Source of the DNA: Rutidosis leptorrhynchoides
Taxonomy: Eukaryota > Streptophyta > Magnoliopsida > Asterales > Asteraceae
Length of the DNA: 64,000 nt
NCBI RefSeq assembly: GCF_046630445.1
Contig: NC_092335.1
Location: forward strand, 315,442,501-315,506,500
Direction of reading: 5' to 3'
Of the stretch, positions 1-10,497 are shown one piece after another. The notes under the pieces were generated by a model that was given only the letters and a program-made list of their open reading frames with translations, ran no database searches and was not told the DNA's origin. Positions within the stretch are counted from its first letter, which is position 1. The number at the start of each line of letters is the position of its first letter. The translations under genes were made by a program, and so were the position numbers.

Positions 1-363
1 CTGTTTAAGCATGTTTATTCTCAGGTCCTTAAGAAAGTCTTCCGTTGTTGCATTATCTGAGCAAACTGTGCATTGAGTCTCATACTTTTATTTAAATAAA
101 GTGTTGCATTCAATAAAACCTTTGTCATGTATTATATTTGACTGTTATGTCACGTGTGTAGTATTTGAAAACCGATGTATTATGGGGAATATTCCTTAAA
201 TAATCGCCCAATTATTTAAAACATGCATTATGTATAATAACGGTGTGCTTTTTATGAAACGAATGCAATATTTTCTAAAACATATCATATAGAGGTCAAA
301 TACCTCGCTATGGGACCAATGAATAATGTACTGCGTTTATAGTAATATGGACGGGTCATTTCA
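1..363 (+). mobile_element. 3' end of a TGTAACGACCCG-family LTR
   Basis: The right end of an LTR, cut by the window edge. It shares with the other copies here (ends at 33350, 36164 and, inverted, 38075) the run ATATAGAGGTCAAATACCTCG, followed by a terminus GGACGGGTCATTTCA. The break at 363/364 falls in the reverse transcriptase frame of the minus-strand element to its right, so this LTR was inserted into that element. The expected 5-bp duplication would be GGAGC on the right; its left partner is outside the window. No coding capacity. Confidence 0.8.
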
Positions 364-1711
364 GGAGCTATCATGATGGGTGCATGTGTTAGATGTTCTT
401 TCAGATAGTTGAAAGCTTTAATACATTCTTTATCAAAGACAAACGGAACTTCCTTTCCTAGGAGATGAGTAAGAGGTCGTGTGACCTTTGAGAAATCTTT
501 AATGAAGCGTCGGTAAAAACCGGCATGTCCAAGGATACTCCTTACCGCTTTCACTGTGGTAGGTTCTGGAAGTTAAGTAATGGTCTTAATCTTAGCCTTA
601 TCAACTTCTATTCCTACTTTTGAAATCTTATGTCCTAAAACTATCCCTTCTTTAACCATGAAGTGACATTTTTCCCAATTCAGAACTAAATTTGAATCTT
701 CACACCGAGTGAGCATCTTGTCAAGGTTAAAAGGGCATGAATCAAAGGTACTACCAAAGACTGAGAAGTAGTCCATGAAGACTTCCATACAATGTTCAAT
801 CATGTCGTGGAATATTGCTTCCATGCATCGCTGGAATGTAGTTGGTGCATTGCATAACCCAAAGGGTATACGTCGATAAGCAAATGTTCCATAAGGATAG
901 GTGAAGGTTGTCTTCTCTTGATCCTTTGGATCGAGGGGGATTTGAAAGTAGCCAAAAAACCGTCAATGAAACAATAGTATTTGTTTCCTGATAGACGTTC
1001 CAACATTTGATCGATGAAAGGTAATGGAAAATGATCTTTTCGGGTTGCATTGTTTAGTTTACGATAATCTATGCAAACTCTCCAACCGGTGACCTCCCGT
1101 ATTGGAATAAGCTCATTATTCTCATTTTGAATTACGGTTGTCCCTCCCTTTTTGGGTAGCACTTGAACATGACTGACCCATGGTGAATCAGAAATGGGAT
1201 AGATCAGACCGGCGTCTAGAAGTTTGATTACTTCTTTCTTGACAACTTCTTGAATCATAGGGTTAACACTTCTTTACCTCTGAACTGATGGTTTGAAATC
1301 ATCTTCCATGAAGATCTTGTGGGTGCAATAGTTGGGGCTGATTCCTTTTATGTCGGAGATCTTCCAAGCAATTGCCTTCTTATGTGATATCAAAACTTGA
1401 ATCAATTTCGCCTTCTCTTGTGGCGTGAGGTCTTTCGAGATGATTACGGGGAGTTGCAATTCTTCTTCTAAGAATGCATACTCCATATTGTCGGGTAACT
1501 TCTTTAATTCTAATTTCGGAGGTTCCTCGATAGATGGCTTCATTCTAGCTATCTCCTTTTGGTCTAACGAGTCATATCTCTCCTGGAATTCTGAATCTTC
1601 AGTAGCAGTCACTGATGCTATCTGTTCTTCATTTTTGGAAATTGTCCTTCTAAATGCTTCCTCTTCAGAAACGTCTTCCTTAGTTTCGAAGGTAGGTTCA
1701 AGAATTTCCAC
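364..1711 (-). pseudogene. Element 1 reverse transcriptase (broken, 5' part of pol)
   Basis: Reads right to left. An acidic linker (1711-1274) holds the AWKISDIKGISP and THKI motifs that precede RT in Athila/Tat pol. Then come the RT fingers (1258-950; VCIDYRKLN, FPLPFIDQML) and palm (824-573). Breaks: an in-frame TAA at 1274-1276, a one-base frameshift in the homopolymer near 951-957, a TAA at 573-575, and the LTR insertion after 364. The catalytic box reads FMDY where FMDD is expected; the changed codon is 768-770. RT makes the cDNA in the virus-like particle; this copy cannot. The frame shifts again near 1720 relative to the upstream protease. Confidence 0.85.
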
Positions 1712-2975
1712 ACAGTCCTCTTTTGACTGGTTCCTGATATACCAGAATGAAATCTATTTCTTCATTTAGTCTTCTCCTTAACAGAGGTAGGGGAATGCCT
1801 TGTCCTAGCGGTGCTATTCGGATAGTTTTGCCAAGAAAATTACTTTCAGATGGGGGAGATTTGTGTTGACTAAGGTCTATGACTGAATGGGTGTCGAGAT
1901 TTCCTTCAGGAGGTGTAAAGAACAGATCCTTAGAAATTTGATCTTGACTACATATAGCCATGGTTTCTTCCAGGTATTCGTTGATGAGTTCTTGAAAAGA
2001 ATCAGAGAGATTCACATCTTCTTTGCGAGGATGGTTCATGAGATGATCAACATTGAATGTGATTTCTTCTCCTCCAACCCATAGTTTCAATGATTTCTCG
2101 TGTACATCAATTACAGCCTTGGCAGTATTCAGGAATGGTCTGCCAAGAATGAGTGGGACCTTCGTGTCTTCCTCAATATCCATAATGACGAAATCAACGG
2201 GAAATGCGAACTTATCCACTCTGACTAGGACATCTTCAGCTATTCCTTGAGGAATCTTAACTGATCTGTCCGCGAGTTGGATAGTCCTTCTGGTAGGCCT
2301 TAAATCATTAAATCCTAGCTTTTTGAATAATGAATAGGGCATTAGGTTTACACTGGCTCCTAAGTCTGCTAATGCATTGCTAATTTGGACATCTTACAGG
2401 TAGCAAGGTACCATAAATCTTCCTGTATCTCCTAACTTAGGGGGAATTCCATGTTGTAACACTAATGAGCATTCTTCATTTAAGGGCAAGCTAACTATCT
2501 CTCTTAATCTTTCTTTGTTCGAAAGCAGTTCTTTGAAAAATTTATCGCAGTTTTGCATTTCTACTAAAGCATCTACTAGGCGTACATTCAAATGCAAATT
2601 CTTGATAATATCCCAATACTTAGCGAATTGTGCTTCTTGTTTTTCCTTCCTAAGCCTACCTGGGAAAGGTATGCGGGCGCGAGGAATAACTTCCGGGGCC
2701 TTAGGAGAGATAAGTTCCGGTGGATTGACAACTGGGTCAATTGACACAAGTTCCTTATCGAAAAAATCTTGTATGGGTATATTGACAGTTGTTTCTTTCC
2801 CTCCTCTAGTGATTACTATGGCATCAAACTCACTACACTCTATATCAACTTTGGTGGTTAAACGTTTAAGTGTAAGCTGAAAATTGGTGATTAATTCTTC
2901 AAAAGTCTTTATCAAAGTGTCAAACTTATTTTGACATTCTATGACTTGAAGGTTTATCATGTATTGCTTTTTCAT
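1698..2975 (-). pseudogene. Element 1 gag C-terminus and aspartic protease (broken)
   Basis: One frame broken by a TAA just after 2394. The right part (2975-2394) is the gag-protease linker with TTRGGKETTVNIP and PFPGRLRKEKQEAQFAKYWD, typical of Athila/Tat gag ends. The left part begins at LADLGASVNLMP, where DLGAS replaces the usual D(S/T)G active site in this lineage, and continues through LADRSVKIPQGI and LILGRPFLNTAKAVIDV, the conserved flap and C-terminal motifs of the retropepsin fold. The protease would mature the Gag-Pol polyprotein. The frame ends at 1698 and RT continues one base out of frame. Confidence 0.8.
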
Positions 2976-3853
2976 AAATTCAACTAAAATTTCCTTAGAG
3001 TGGAGAGTAGGTTTGTGTAACAGGAAGATTACATTATGCTCCGAGCTATTTTGCTGTTTTTATGCCCATCTAGGGTAAGGATACCTTAGATTGGTTCTAG
3101 TAGCATAGGAGTTTTTAGGAATTGGTAAACTTTGAAGAGTGAAGGTGAGATCTTGTAACCGGGTTTCCAGCATTTTTACCGTGTGAGCAAAGACGTCATC
3201 CTTCTCAGCAGTTTCATTGTTCCAATCTTACGGTTATGCAGCTATTGTATCTAAGAGATTCCATGCTTCGTGTGCTGTTCGGGACATGAGATTACCTTGC
3301 GAGGCCATGTCTAGGAGAGACTTATCATCCTTGGTCAAACCATTGTAAAGCATACAGATTATGTCTGCCTGACTTAACGAATGATTCAGAAATCTTTTAA
3401 GCATCATCTTTATTCTATTCCATGCTAGACACAATGACTCGTTTTCTTTTTGAGAAAATTTTGTGATGTCATTTCTTAAACAGGTTTGTAGGGAGACTGG
3501 ATAAAATTTGTTTAGAAATTTGGTGGCTAGATCCTACCATGAATGTATTGAATTCAGGTTAAGTTCGTCAAACCATGTTAAAGCGTGTGTAGAAAGTGAA
3601 TATTGGAAAAGATGAAGTTTTAAAATGTTTTTCTCGTTTTCTTCCTTCCTAAAAGAGTTAACAAGACTGATAAATTTGTTAAGTGAAAGTTTGGATCGTC
3701 AGTCGGTAATCCTTGAAATTTACAGATCATACTGACTAGTTTAATCATGTGTGAACTGATTTCAGGAATTCCTTCGGTTCCTAAGGTGATTGGTCCTCCT
3801 CTTTCCTCTAAGCATGACTTATGCATAGAAGCAATGGTATCTTGTTGTTCCAT
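2976..3853 (-). pseudogene. Element 1 gag, N-terminal part (broken)
   Basis: Starts at an ATG at 3853 (MEQQDTIASM...). The first 77 residues contain the conserved stretch ending in CKFQGLPTDDPNFHL, the start of the retrotransposon gag core. The frame is then lost and reappears at 3434-3234, where SQADIICMLYNGL and TAHEAWNLLDTIA match the end of the gag core in the nested element. The span in between (3435-3619) is gag-like but has stops in all frames. No zinc knuckle is preserved. Gag would form the particle that packages the RNA. Confidence 0.7.
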
Positions 3854-4176
3854 TTTTTTAAATTTTCTGTTTAAAAGACTTAAAAGTAACTTTTAGAAAA
3901 TATTAATTGACTAAAAGGATCGATAATTTAATAAAAACAATTTTTCTTGAAATTCGGTCGCTAACCTAATCGGATATCTCAACTGACAGGATTTCTTACA
4001 GATTACTTGTATCTAGGTGGCCAGGCCAACTACGGAGAGGCAGGATCCTTTTGGTTCTAATATAATTGGAGACTGTTCGGAAAATCCAACAACCAAGTTC
4101 GTGTATAATTGTCTTTCTTAGACACCACCAAACAATACTTTTGTCTGTTTAAAATCTTTCTCAATCAAAATATTCG

Positions 4177-4195
4177 ATCCCCGGTAGCGGCGCCA
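4177..4195 (-). promoter_or_regulatory. Element 1 primer-binding site (tRNA-Asp type)
   Basis: On the minus strand the sequence is TGGCGCCGCTACCGGGGAT, close to the complement of the 3' end of plant tRNA-Asp, the usual primer for minus-strand cDNA in Athila elements. It lies 13 bases from the proposed LTR edge at 4209. Confidence 0.85.
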
Positions 4196-5694
4196 GAAAA
4201 CTCCTCTCTGATGTGACTACAAATATACGGTTAAAACGGACGGTTTTGTTCGTACGGTGTCGTTAGGTCGCAGGACGTCAGATTCAGTTGATCAGGGTAG
4301 CACACAGTGGTTTTGTTTATTTATATTATGTGGGGGCCTAATTTACTTTTACTTTCTAAGGTGTATAAGGTGTAAGTTAACCTAGTGTCTTGTTTTTAAT
4401 GGATTAACGAATTGAAGATCAAGTGGATAATTGTCTTTTATTTAAATTACCTAGATAAAGGATAGTAGTTGGTTTAAGCTAAAAGTCCTAAGTGCGGAAA
4501 ATTAAATAAGTGGAAGGATATCCGGAGTATGCAGATCAGGGAAATGTTGAAAAAGATATTAGTGTTGGGTTAGGGAAAGTAAATTATGCTTATGTTAAGA
4601 CTATGCTTGGAATGATGTAGATCTGGTTGGATGAGCCAATTACACAGACCTACTTGTCTCTGAACCATCGGAGTTCTCTTTGAGCAGTGAGAAGTATGTC
4701 ACTTGGTTGTATAATTGAAAGGTAGCTATACCTCGGGGGTTATCCTTAGTAAAGTACTAGGTTTATTAGTGAGTTGAGCTCTAATCCTAACCCTCGTTAT
4801 CAGTTTAGTTAACTGAATAACAATGTGCCGTGTTGATTGAACACTGATCACAAACGGAAGGAGTCCGTCGGTTTAAGTTGGCAAAACCTTAAAAGAAAAC
4901 TAACAATCATTCCATCATACTAATGAGATCATATCAGTTCAAGCAATATGCAGCATTACAGTTGATATACTGAAAGTAAAGCAGATAGAAACATAATAAA
5001 TATATAAACGGTTGATATGACTAAGTCCTAAGGCAACAATCAAACAACAACATGCAATAGGCTTGGGTCACACAGTGAAGGCACTAACTAGATCTTAACA
5101 GCTCCTAAAAAGTCTCTTCGGAACAGTCAATAGGCATACTAGGTCATTCATGTCTCAATTCCTAAGTTCCGTGTCCTAAAAGCGCATTAAATGCCTCTTG
5201 GGAACTCCGGCCATACCGAGTTCATAGAATCTTCAGATACAGTATAACCAGGGGTCTTAATCCTATGAAGTAGCTAATTTCATATAGGTGAACAAGTCCT
5301 GATCACAACCTAGGTTGGTCAATCCTTAAGATGCTAGCATACAAATCTATCAGACTTTCTAGTTCAGTATTACGACAGTAATCGTACTAAATTAACATAA
5401 TTACGCTAACCCAAACTTCTATCATGGCAACATACAGATTAATTAAGTTATCATGGTAATATCAGAACGCATTATTAAACATAAAAAGTGAGAACACATG
5501 TTTAATACAATAGACAAGCGTTTCGGATAAAAACCTGAAAAGGCAGAAGAAATCTGCCCGAGATCGCAGGGACTCGCCGGGATATCCTCCGGAAAATAAA
5601 AGCTAAGCTAACTACTACTAAAAACTAACTAAAAGCTTGAAAATATAAAATGAATTACAAGTTGAGTGTGTGTTGAAATGGATGGAGAAAACCC

Positions 5695-5702
5695 TTTAAA
5701 TA
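5695..5702 (-). promoter_or_regulatory. Probable TATA box of element 1 LTR
   Basis: TATTTAAA on the minus strand, about 400 bp into U3, followed by a CA- and CT-rich leader (CCATCCATTTCAACACACAC) that looks like a transcription start region. Confidence 0.55.
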
Positions 5703-5733
5703 GACTTGGATTTTGCCTGCAAATGGCTGGCAG

Positions 5734-5867
5734 GCCGTTTGGCAAGCCGTTTGGCAGGCCGTTTGCAGGGGCCGTTTGGCAAGTCAGGCCATTTGTAGGG
5801 GCCATTTATCATGGCCGTTTGGCAGGCCATTTTTGAGTTAGGCAGACCATTTGGCAAGCCGTTTGGT
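5734..5867 (-). repeat. GCCGTTTGGC repeat cluster in U3 of element 1
   Basis: GCCGTTTGGC or a one-base variant occurs at 5734, 5746, 5758, 5771, 5814 and 5858, with decayed ATTT versions between. The first four are 12-13 bp apart. Each unit has short inverted arms (GCC/GGC) round GTTT. The cluster ends about 30 bp upstream of the TATA box of the minus-strand LTR promoter, the same position that true palindromes hold in the other LTRs here. Confidence 0.85.
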
Positions 5868-6100
5868 CTGCATGGTCAGCTGATTTTAACTGGATCGTAA
5901 CTTAATTTCTTGTCTTTCACCGTTTTCGCTCTAGAATCTTCGTTTTAGCTCCGTTTTACTTGATTCTTTTTGCATCGCCTTCGTAATTACTTGATCTACA
6001 AAATCAACCCAAAAAGCGATAATTTTGCTGACAAACTTTGAATCTTTATTGTTCTAGGGCTTAATACTAGGATAAAAATGTGACTTTTTGGCCGATATCA

Positions 6101-6858
6101 ATCGATCACCCGGAGTTTGTGGGTCTTAAGGGTTGTTGCAACTTCCTTACCCGGCCTATATGCCACATTACTAATGCGCTACTATACGGTACGAAGGTCG
6201 GCCTCGTTAGGTAAGTATTGGTCACAACCAAGTAAATATTCCTCTAGATCCTCAGATCATCTAACTCTCAATAAATACCTAGTGCCTTACAAAAGTCCCA
6301 AACACTAAAGTGGTGAGTGTCCCCTCCTAAATGGAGCCAAAGATATTCGAGTCTTTGAACATCGGTAATCCCTGGGTTGAACATAAGAGTCGTTAGGAAC
6401 TCACGAGTCAAGGTCGGATAAACAAGCTCATTGAGTGTGAATAATCCTTCCCAAGGGGAGAGGATCTTTTTACTATGTTTACTTCGAAAGCTCTTTTCAT
6501 CTCGGTATACATGCCCACTTAGCGGAGGGGTTCCCAATCAACATACTTAGCAACATGCACATCGTTGTCAATTCTAAGCTCCATATTTTCCCTAAACTTA
6601 GGGTTCATCAAAACCCTTTTGCAAACAGTCATGGCTTGTTAACCTACAAATATTTGCGGGGACTTGGGGTGGTTGCTCTTGTTGCATGTGTTGATAATCA
6701 GAATCGGAACCAGCTTCTTCTTGGGTTGTAGCCGGAGCTTTACCCCGACCCCTGCCTCGAAAGACATTGGACAACCTACCTCGTTTGGCTGGATGTTTGC
6801 CTTTGCCATGTGAAGAAGTTGCTTCTTTAATCTGCAAAAATATAATAAAGAACAACAC
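6101..6858 (-). pseudogene. Element 2 env-like (Athila ORF-1) gene, exon 2 fragment
   Basis: Exon 2 is proposed to start at 6831 after a pyrimidine-rich acceptor (TTATATTTTTGCAG). It encodes a basic low-complexity start (KGKHPAKRGRLSNVFRGRGR), an acidic and Gln-rich stretch, then a globular part (6537-6268) with FTLNELVYPTLTREFLTTL and HHFSVWDFCKALGIY. The last two match my memory of the Athila ORF-1 family, whose function is unknown and which occupies the env position. In-frame stops fall near 6540-6600. The ORF continues leftward to 6101 in decayed form, where element 1 interrupts it. Confidence 0.65.
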
Positions 6859-7558
6859 AAAACAATTTTGTTATCTTTAAAGCATAGGTTGCATTCATCT
6901 GATTAATCCAATTTGTCTCAAAGTTGTACGCTTGACTAAATTCAAGTCATTATAAAAGCATGAAAGATAGATCATTTAGACAATCATGCATAAACATACA
7001 TCACCTTGAATTATAAAACACAAGCATAGTCAACATGGCTCAATTGCAAGTATTCAAACCCTAGTCAAAGTTCAAAAGTCAAAGTAAGCTTAAGACTAGA
7101 AGCATGCATTGTAGTGTAGCAATTAGCCTTGTCGTAACGATTTCAATCTCAAACAAATAAACTTTCATCACAAAGCTACCCCAATTGGTCAAACATAGTC
7201 AAAGTCAAAGAATCAAGAACCCTAAATTCAAATTAAGCGCATACAAGCATGAACGTTGGATTCTTATTGATCTAGACATGTAATACAAGCATATAGCAAC
7301 CAATTGCATTATTATAATCTCAATTAAAGCTCACATTCGAAAATCCCCAAATTGGGATGAACCCTAAAAATTCAATTTGTACATTTTTGAAATCAATCAT
7401 GCAAATCAAGTTAGAAAGCATGGCAATAACAAGAATCCATCACCAATTTAGAATAATCATCATCAATTGTGCATAAATTCAAAAACAAGGATAAACATGA
7501 ACATGGTAGATATCATGTAAAATTTTAAAATTACAGAGTAATGTAGCATTAATCTAAC
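6832..7558 (-). other. Probable intron in the 5' part of the element 2 env-like gene
   Basis: AT-rich, with no coding frame. On the minus strand it is bounded by a donor AAG|GTTAGA (7558) and an acceptor TTTTTGCAG|A (6832). The nested element has an intron of 638 nt in the same place. The donor is weaker than consensus and no ATG is visible in the upstream exon, so the copy is probably degraded. Confidence 0.45.
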
Positions 7559-7727
7559 CTTTTCTATGTTAATTGATGTTAAAGATGCAATAATTATTCA
7601 CAAAATATGTTAGATTGATGGTAGGGTTCGAGTTTGGTGAGTCTTGGCCAGTTTGGGAGAAAATAATTGGGAGAAAATAATTGAAGTGGGTGTGTGAAAG
7701 TGAGTCCAAGAATGCAGAAAATTTGAA

Positions 7728-7917
7728 TTTAAATCAGACAGGTGCGCCGCACCTATGGGTGGTGCGCTGCTCCTTAACAACCAGAACACTGGTGCACCAC
7801 ACCTTGGTGGTGGTGCGCCGCACCACATAACTGGTGAAATTGGTTGAGCTGACTGATGTTGATTTTTTAGATTCTAGGCTTATGGTGCGCCACACCATGG
7901 GTTTAGTGCGCTACACC
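7728..7917 (-). promoter_or_regulatory. Palindrome cluster and putative internal promoter before the env-like gene of element 2
   Basis: GGTGCGCCGCACC (6-bp arms, one-base centre) or variants start at 7741, 7761, 7791, 7812, 7884 and 7905, giving steps of 20, 30, 21, then 21 bp for the last pair. On the minus strand they are followed directly by ATTTAAAT (7728-7734) and a CA- and CT-rich leader (CTTTCACACACCCACTTC). The arrangement copies that of the LTR promoters in this window but lies inside the element, about 900 bp upstream of the env-like exon 2. Promoter activity is inferred. Confidence 0.55.
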
Positions 7918-8175
7918 ATATAACTGGTGACTTTTTCAGCTCAGTTTTATCAATATCCACCCCAACACTTAGCCAATTTCAGCACAAGTTCAATTAACAA
8001 ACTATTTTTTGGTCTTTTATGTTTACCCAAATGCATGAAATGCAATCTAAATGCAAATGCAACTATGAGAAGAGAATATCGTACAACTTACATGAAATGC
8101 AACTAAAAGAGCTATATACATGATTGTGGAAAGTGTTTAACGAGTCTATCACCTGACTCCACTCCCCTTGAGTGT
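7918..8175. other. Spacer between protease region and env-like unit in element 2
   Basis: No gene seen. It holds the junction at which pol would be expected. The minus-strand run CTCAAGGGGAGTGGAGTC at about 8150-8170 is purine-rich and could be a decayed internal polypurine tract. Confidence 0.4.
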
Positions 8176-9099
8176 TCAACTAATACCGGGGTGGTAGATT
8201 TCCCTTCCCTTTAAGCTAAGGGAATCACCACCTTGATAGTCATCATTTAGCATTAACAATAACCAATTGCCCATCACCTTAGCTTCATTAATCAATTCCT
8301 TAAGTTTGCCCTTCTCACGTTTTGACAAGTTTGACACTTGGCGTTTTCTCACATGCTCATCCTTCTTGGATGAAGCACAATGAACCCGCCCATATAACTT
8401 CCTCATGGACTTGTCGATGACACCAATTTCACTTTTAAGTTCACTTAGTTTCTGATTGGTCAACCCCTCACACTTGGTTGGTGAACCAACTTGAGTCACA
8501 GTGTCATACATACTAGCAATGACTTGTAGTGTGGTCATGGGTGTTGGTTGCAAACTAGTATGCTTACTACAAAAACTCATGCACTTGCTTTGGTTCCTTA
8601 AGGTCAATTTTCCGGTTCTAAAGTTAAACATAGATCCCGCGGTTGCTAAGAAAGACCTTCCCATTACAAATGGCATAATCGAGTCCTCTTTTAGGTCAAC
8701 TATAACAAAGTCGGTCGAAAATTCCATTTCACCTACTTTAACAATTAAGTCCTCGGCGATTCCCACACTTTGACTTATAGATTGGTCAACCAATTAGATC
8801 CCCATTTTGGTAGGCACAAGGTCACCAAGGCCTAACCGTTTATACATAGAATAAGGCATAAAGTTTATGCTTAATCCCAAGTCGGCCAATGAAGTAAACA
8901 TCTCCGACCCATTTACATTGCATGGGATTAGGAAAGGCCCGGGATCGCTCATTTTAGTTAGTAGATTACATTTCTTTAAAATCCCATTGCATTTCCTTTT
9001 TAGGAAAGTGGTGGATGCTTGCTCACAGTCCCCTTTCTTGGCCATGAGTGACTTTAAGAATTTCCCATAATTGGGCATATTCTCTAGCATCTCCGCCAA
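8176..9099 (-). pseudogene. Element 2 aspartic protease region (broken)
   Basis: Two adjacent frames joined by a stop near 8794. The right part (9099-8794) ends with MPNYGKFLKSLMAKKGD, SDPGPFLIPC and SLADLGLSINFMP, where DLGLS replaces the DLGAS active site of the other copies. The left part has LVDQSISQSVGIAEDLIVKVG, IMPFVMGRSFLAT and a lysine- and glutamate-rich tail without any RT start. The Ala-to-Leu change beside the catalytic Asp, together with the stops, makes activity unlikely. Confidence 0.7.
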
Positions 9100-10497
9100 A
9101 GGGAGTTTAACATAGATATTATCATTTTAGTTTTAATAGACTTACAATCCACATCCTTTAGATGTGTAGGAAGTAATGGTTGAGGAAATGGAACCGATGT
9201 CTCATACTTTTCCTTGGTTGGTGTAGCAAGAACCTCAACATCGTTCCTTTGCTCCCTTGCATCCAAAACAATTCCAATCTTTGCTTCTTTTTCTACCTTG
9301 TTCAATTCAATTTTCTCGAAATCATTTCCCAATTGCTTGTATGGTAACTTGGTAGCCTCCATGGAAATTACACTCTTCACACTATAAGGAATGTATTCCG
9401 CCACTTCCAAATCATCCAAAATTTTAAATACTCCAAGCTCCATTGTGTTGATTTCCAGTGCCTCATCCATATCAAAATCCTCCTCTTTAACATCAAAAAT
9501 GTAAATACATGAGGGCATTCATGTTGGTCTTCTTCATTGATCAAAACAATTGAGTTCACTTGAGCATAATTGGGATTAGGTGTGGAATTTGACGAACTTG
9601 CTTGGTTGTTTTTTTTCTATTGTGATTGGTGCTCTCAATAGGAATGACTCTTGTATTGTTGTGGTTTTGGTTTTGTTGGTTTTGGTGATGATGTTGATTG
9701 TTTCGGTTGTTGTTGTAATTGTTGTTGGGGTTCACTTGTGTGTTTGACGGTAAAATTCCTTGAAGTCTTTCGGCGACTTGATTTGATAATCTTCCAACGG
9801 TACTCTCAAGATTTTGGAATGATGCTTGTTGATGTCGTAATTGTTGCTTCAAGAACTCAGTTTCCTTAGTTAAAAATGCTTCGGTTGTCTCCACCTTCTT
9901 TAGGTAGTTTTGCATAATCTCTTCTAAACTCTTTGAAGGTTGAGATGGTTGATTATTTTGTTGAGGTTGGTTTTTGTTGTAACCTTGGTTATTTTGTTGT
10001 TGGGCATAAACTTGGTTTTATTGATTGCTTTAGTTGTTTTGATAACTTGAGTTGGTTTGATTGTTATAAGGTTGGGTGGTGTATGGTTGTTGTTTTTGTG
10101 ATTGGAAGTTGTTGCTCCGGTTTTGGTTATAGTTTGGGTTGTAACCTTGGTTTCGGTTTTGGTTTGTAAATCTGGGTGGTGGGTTGTTTTAGGTGTTGAA
10201 GGAGACTTGTCTTTGGTTTGGGTTAAAGTAGCCTTGGTTTGATGAACCGCCCCTTTGATAATTTTGATTACTCACATAGTTGACATGAACATCCGAGTTC
10301 ATGGGAATATCATCCAAATCAATATGATTGTATTGGTTGATTTGAGGAAAATTCTTCGTGAGGTGAGGTCCAACGCATCTTTCACACCCTACTTGCATCG
10401 TGACAATAGATTGTTGTAACTTCTTCAAATCCTTCTCGTATGATTGAAATTGGTTATTCAAACTAGCAAGTGTGATTTGACCGTTGTCACTCTCCAC
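9084..10497 (-). pseudogene. Element 2 gag C-terminal half with a damaged zinc knuckle
   Basis: Frames at 10497-10189, 9915-9556 and 9518-9084 cover the gag C-terminus. The first has CX2CX3H followed by Phe (C38, C41, H45, F50 of that frame) where the Athila zinc knuckle needs a final Cys; the changed codon is 10348-10350. Then come Asn/Gln-rich sequence (repeats of NN, HH and QN), the coiled segment HQQASFQNLESTVGRLSNQV shared with the gag of the nested element, and an acidic linker. Breaks occur near 10189, 9916-9932 and 9520-9556. Confidence 0.7.

Larger units (their letters stand above)
364..6100 (-). mobile_element. Element 1: Athila-like Ty3/gypsy retrotransposon, 5' part
   Basis: Minus-strand element. 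From right to left it has a 5' LTR (4209-6100), a PBS matching the 3' end of tRNA-Asp (4177-4195), gag, protease and the start of reverse transcriptase, where the LTR at 1-363 interrupts it. The rest (RNase H, integrase, env-like ORF, 3' LTR) must lie left of the window. It is inserted in the env-like ORF of element 2: coding sequence of that ORF resumes at 6101. Many stops and frameshifts show it is long dead. Athila lineage is inferred from the tRNA-Asp PBS, the DLGAS protease and the similarity of its pol to the nested element at 15404-32430. Confidence 0.85.
4209..6100 (-). mobile_element. Element 1 5' LTR
   Basis: About 1.9 kb, bounded on the + strand by TGATGTGAC at 4209 and GCCGATATCA at 6100; the ATCA end also occurs in the LTRs of the nested element, element 2 and element 4. 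No coding frame is convincing. On the minus strand U3 starts at 6100. A cluster of GCCGTTTGGC repeats lies at 5734-5867 and a TATA box (TATTTAAA, 5695-5702) immediately downstream. The partner LTR is not in the window, so the edges rest on the PBS distance and the shared termini. Confidence 0.75.

Noticed and set aside
5734-5867. CRISPR-like array
   Set aside because: Units are about 10 bp with 2-3 bp between; no spacers, no cas genes, plant sequence.
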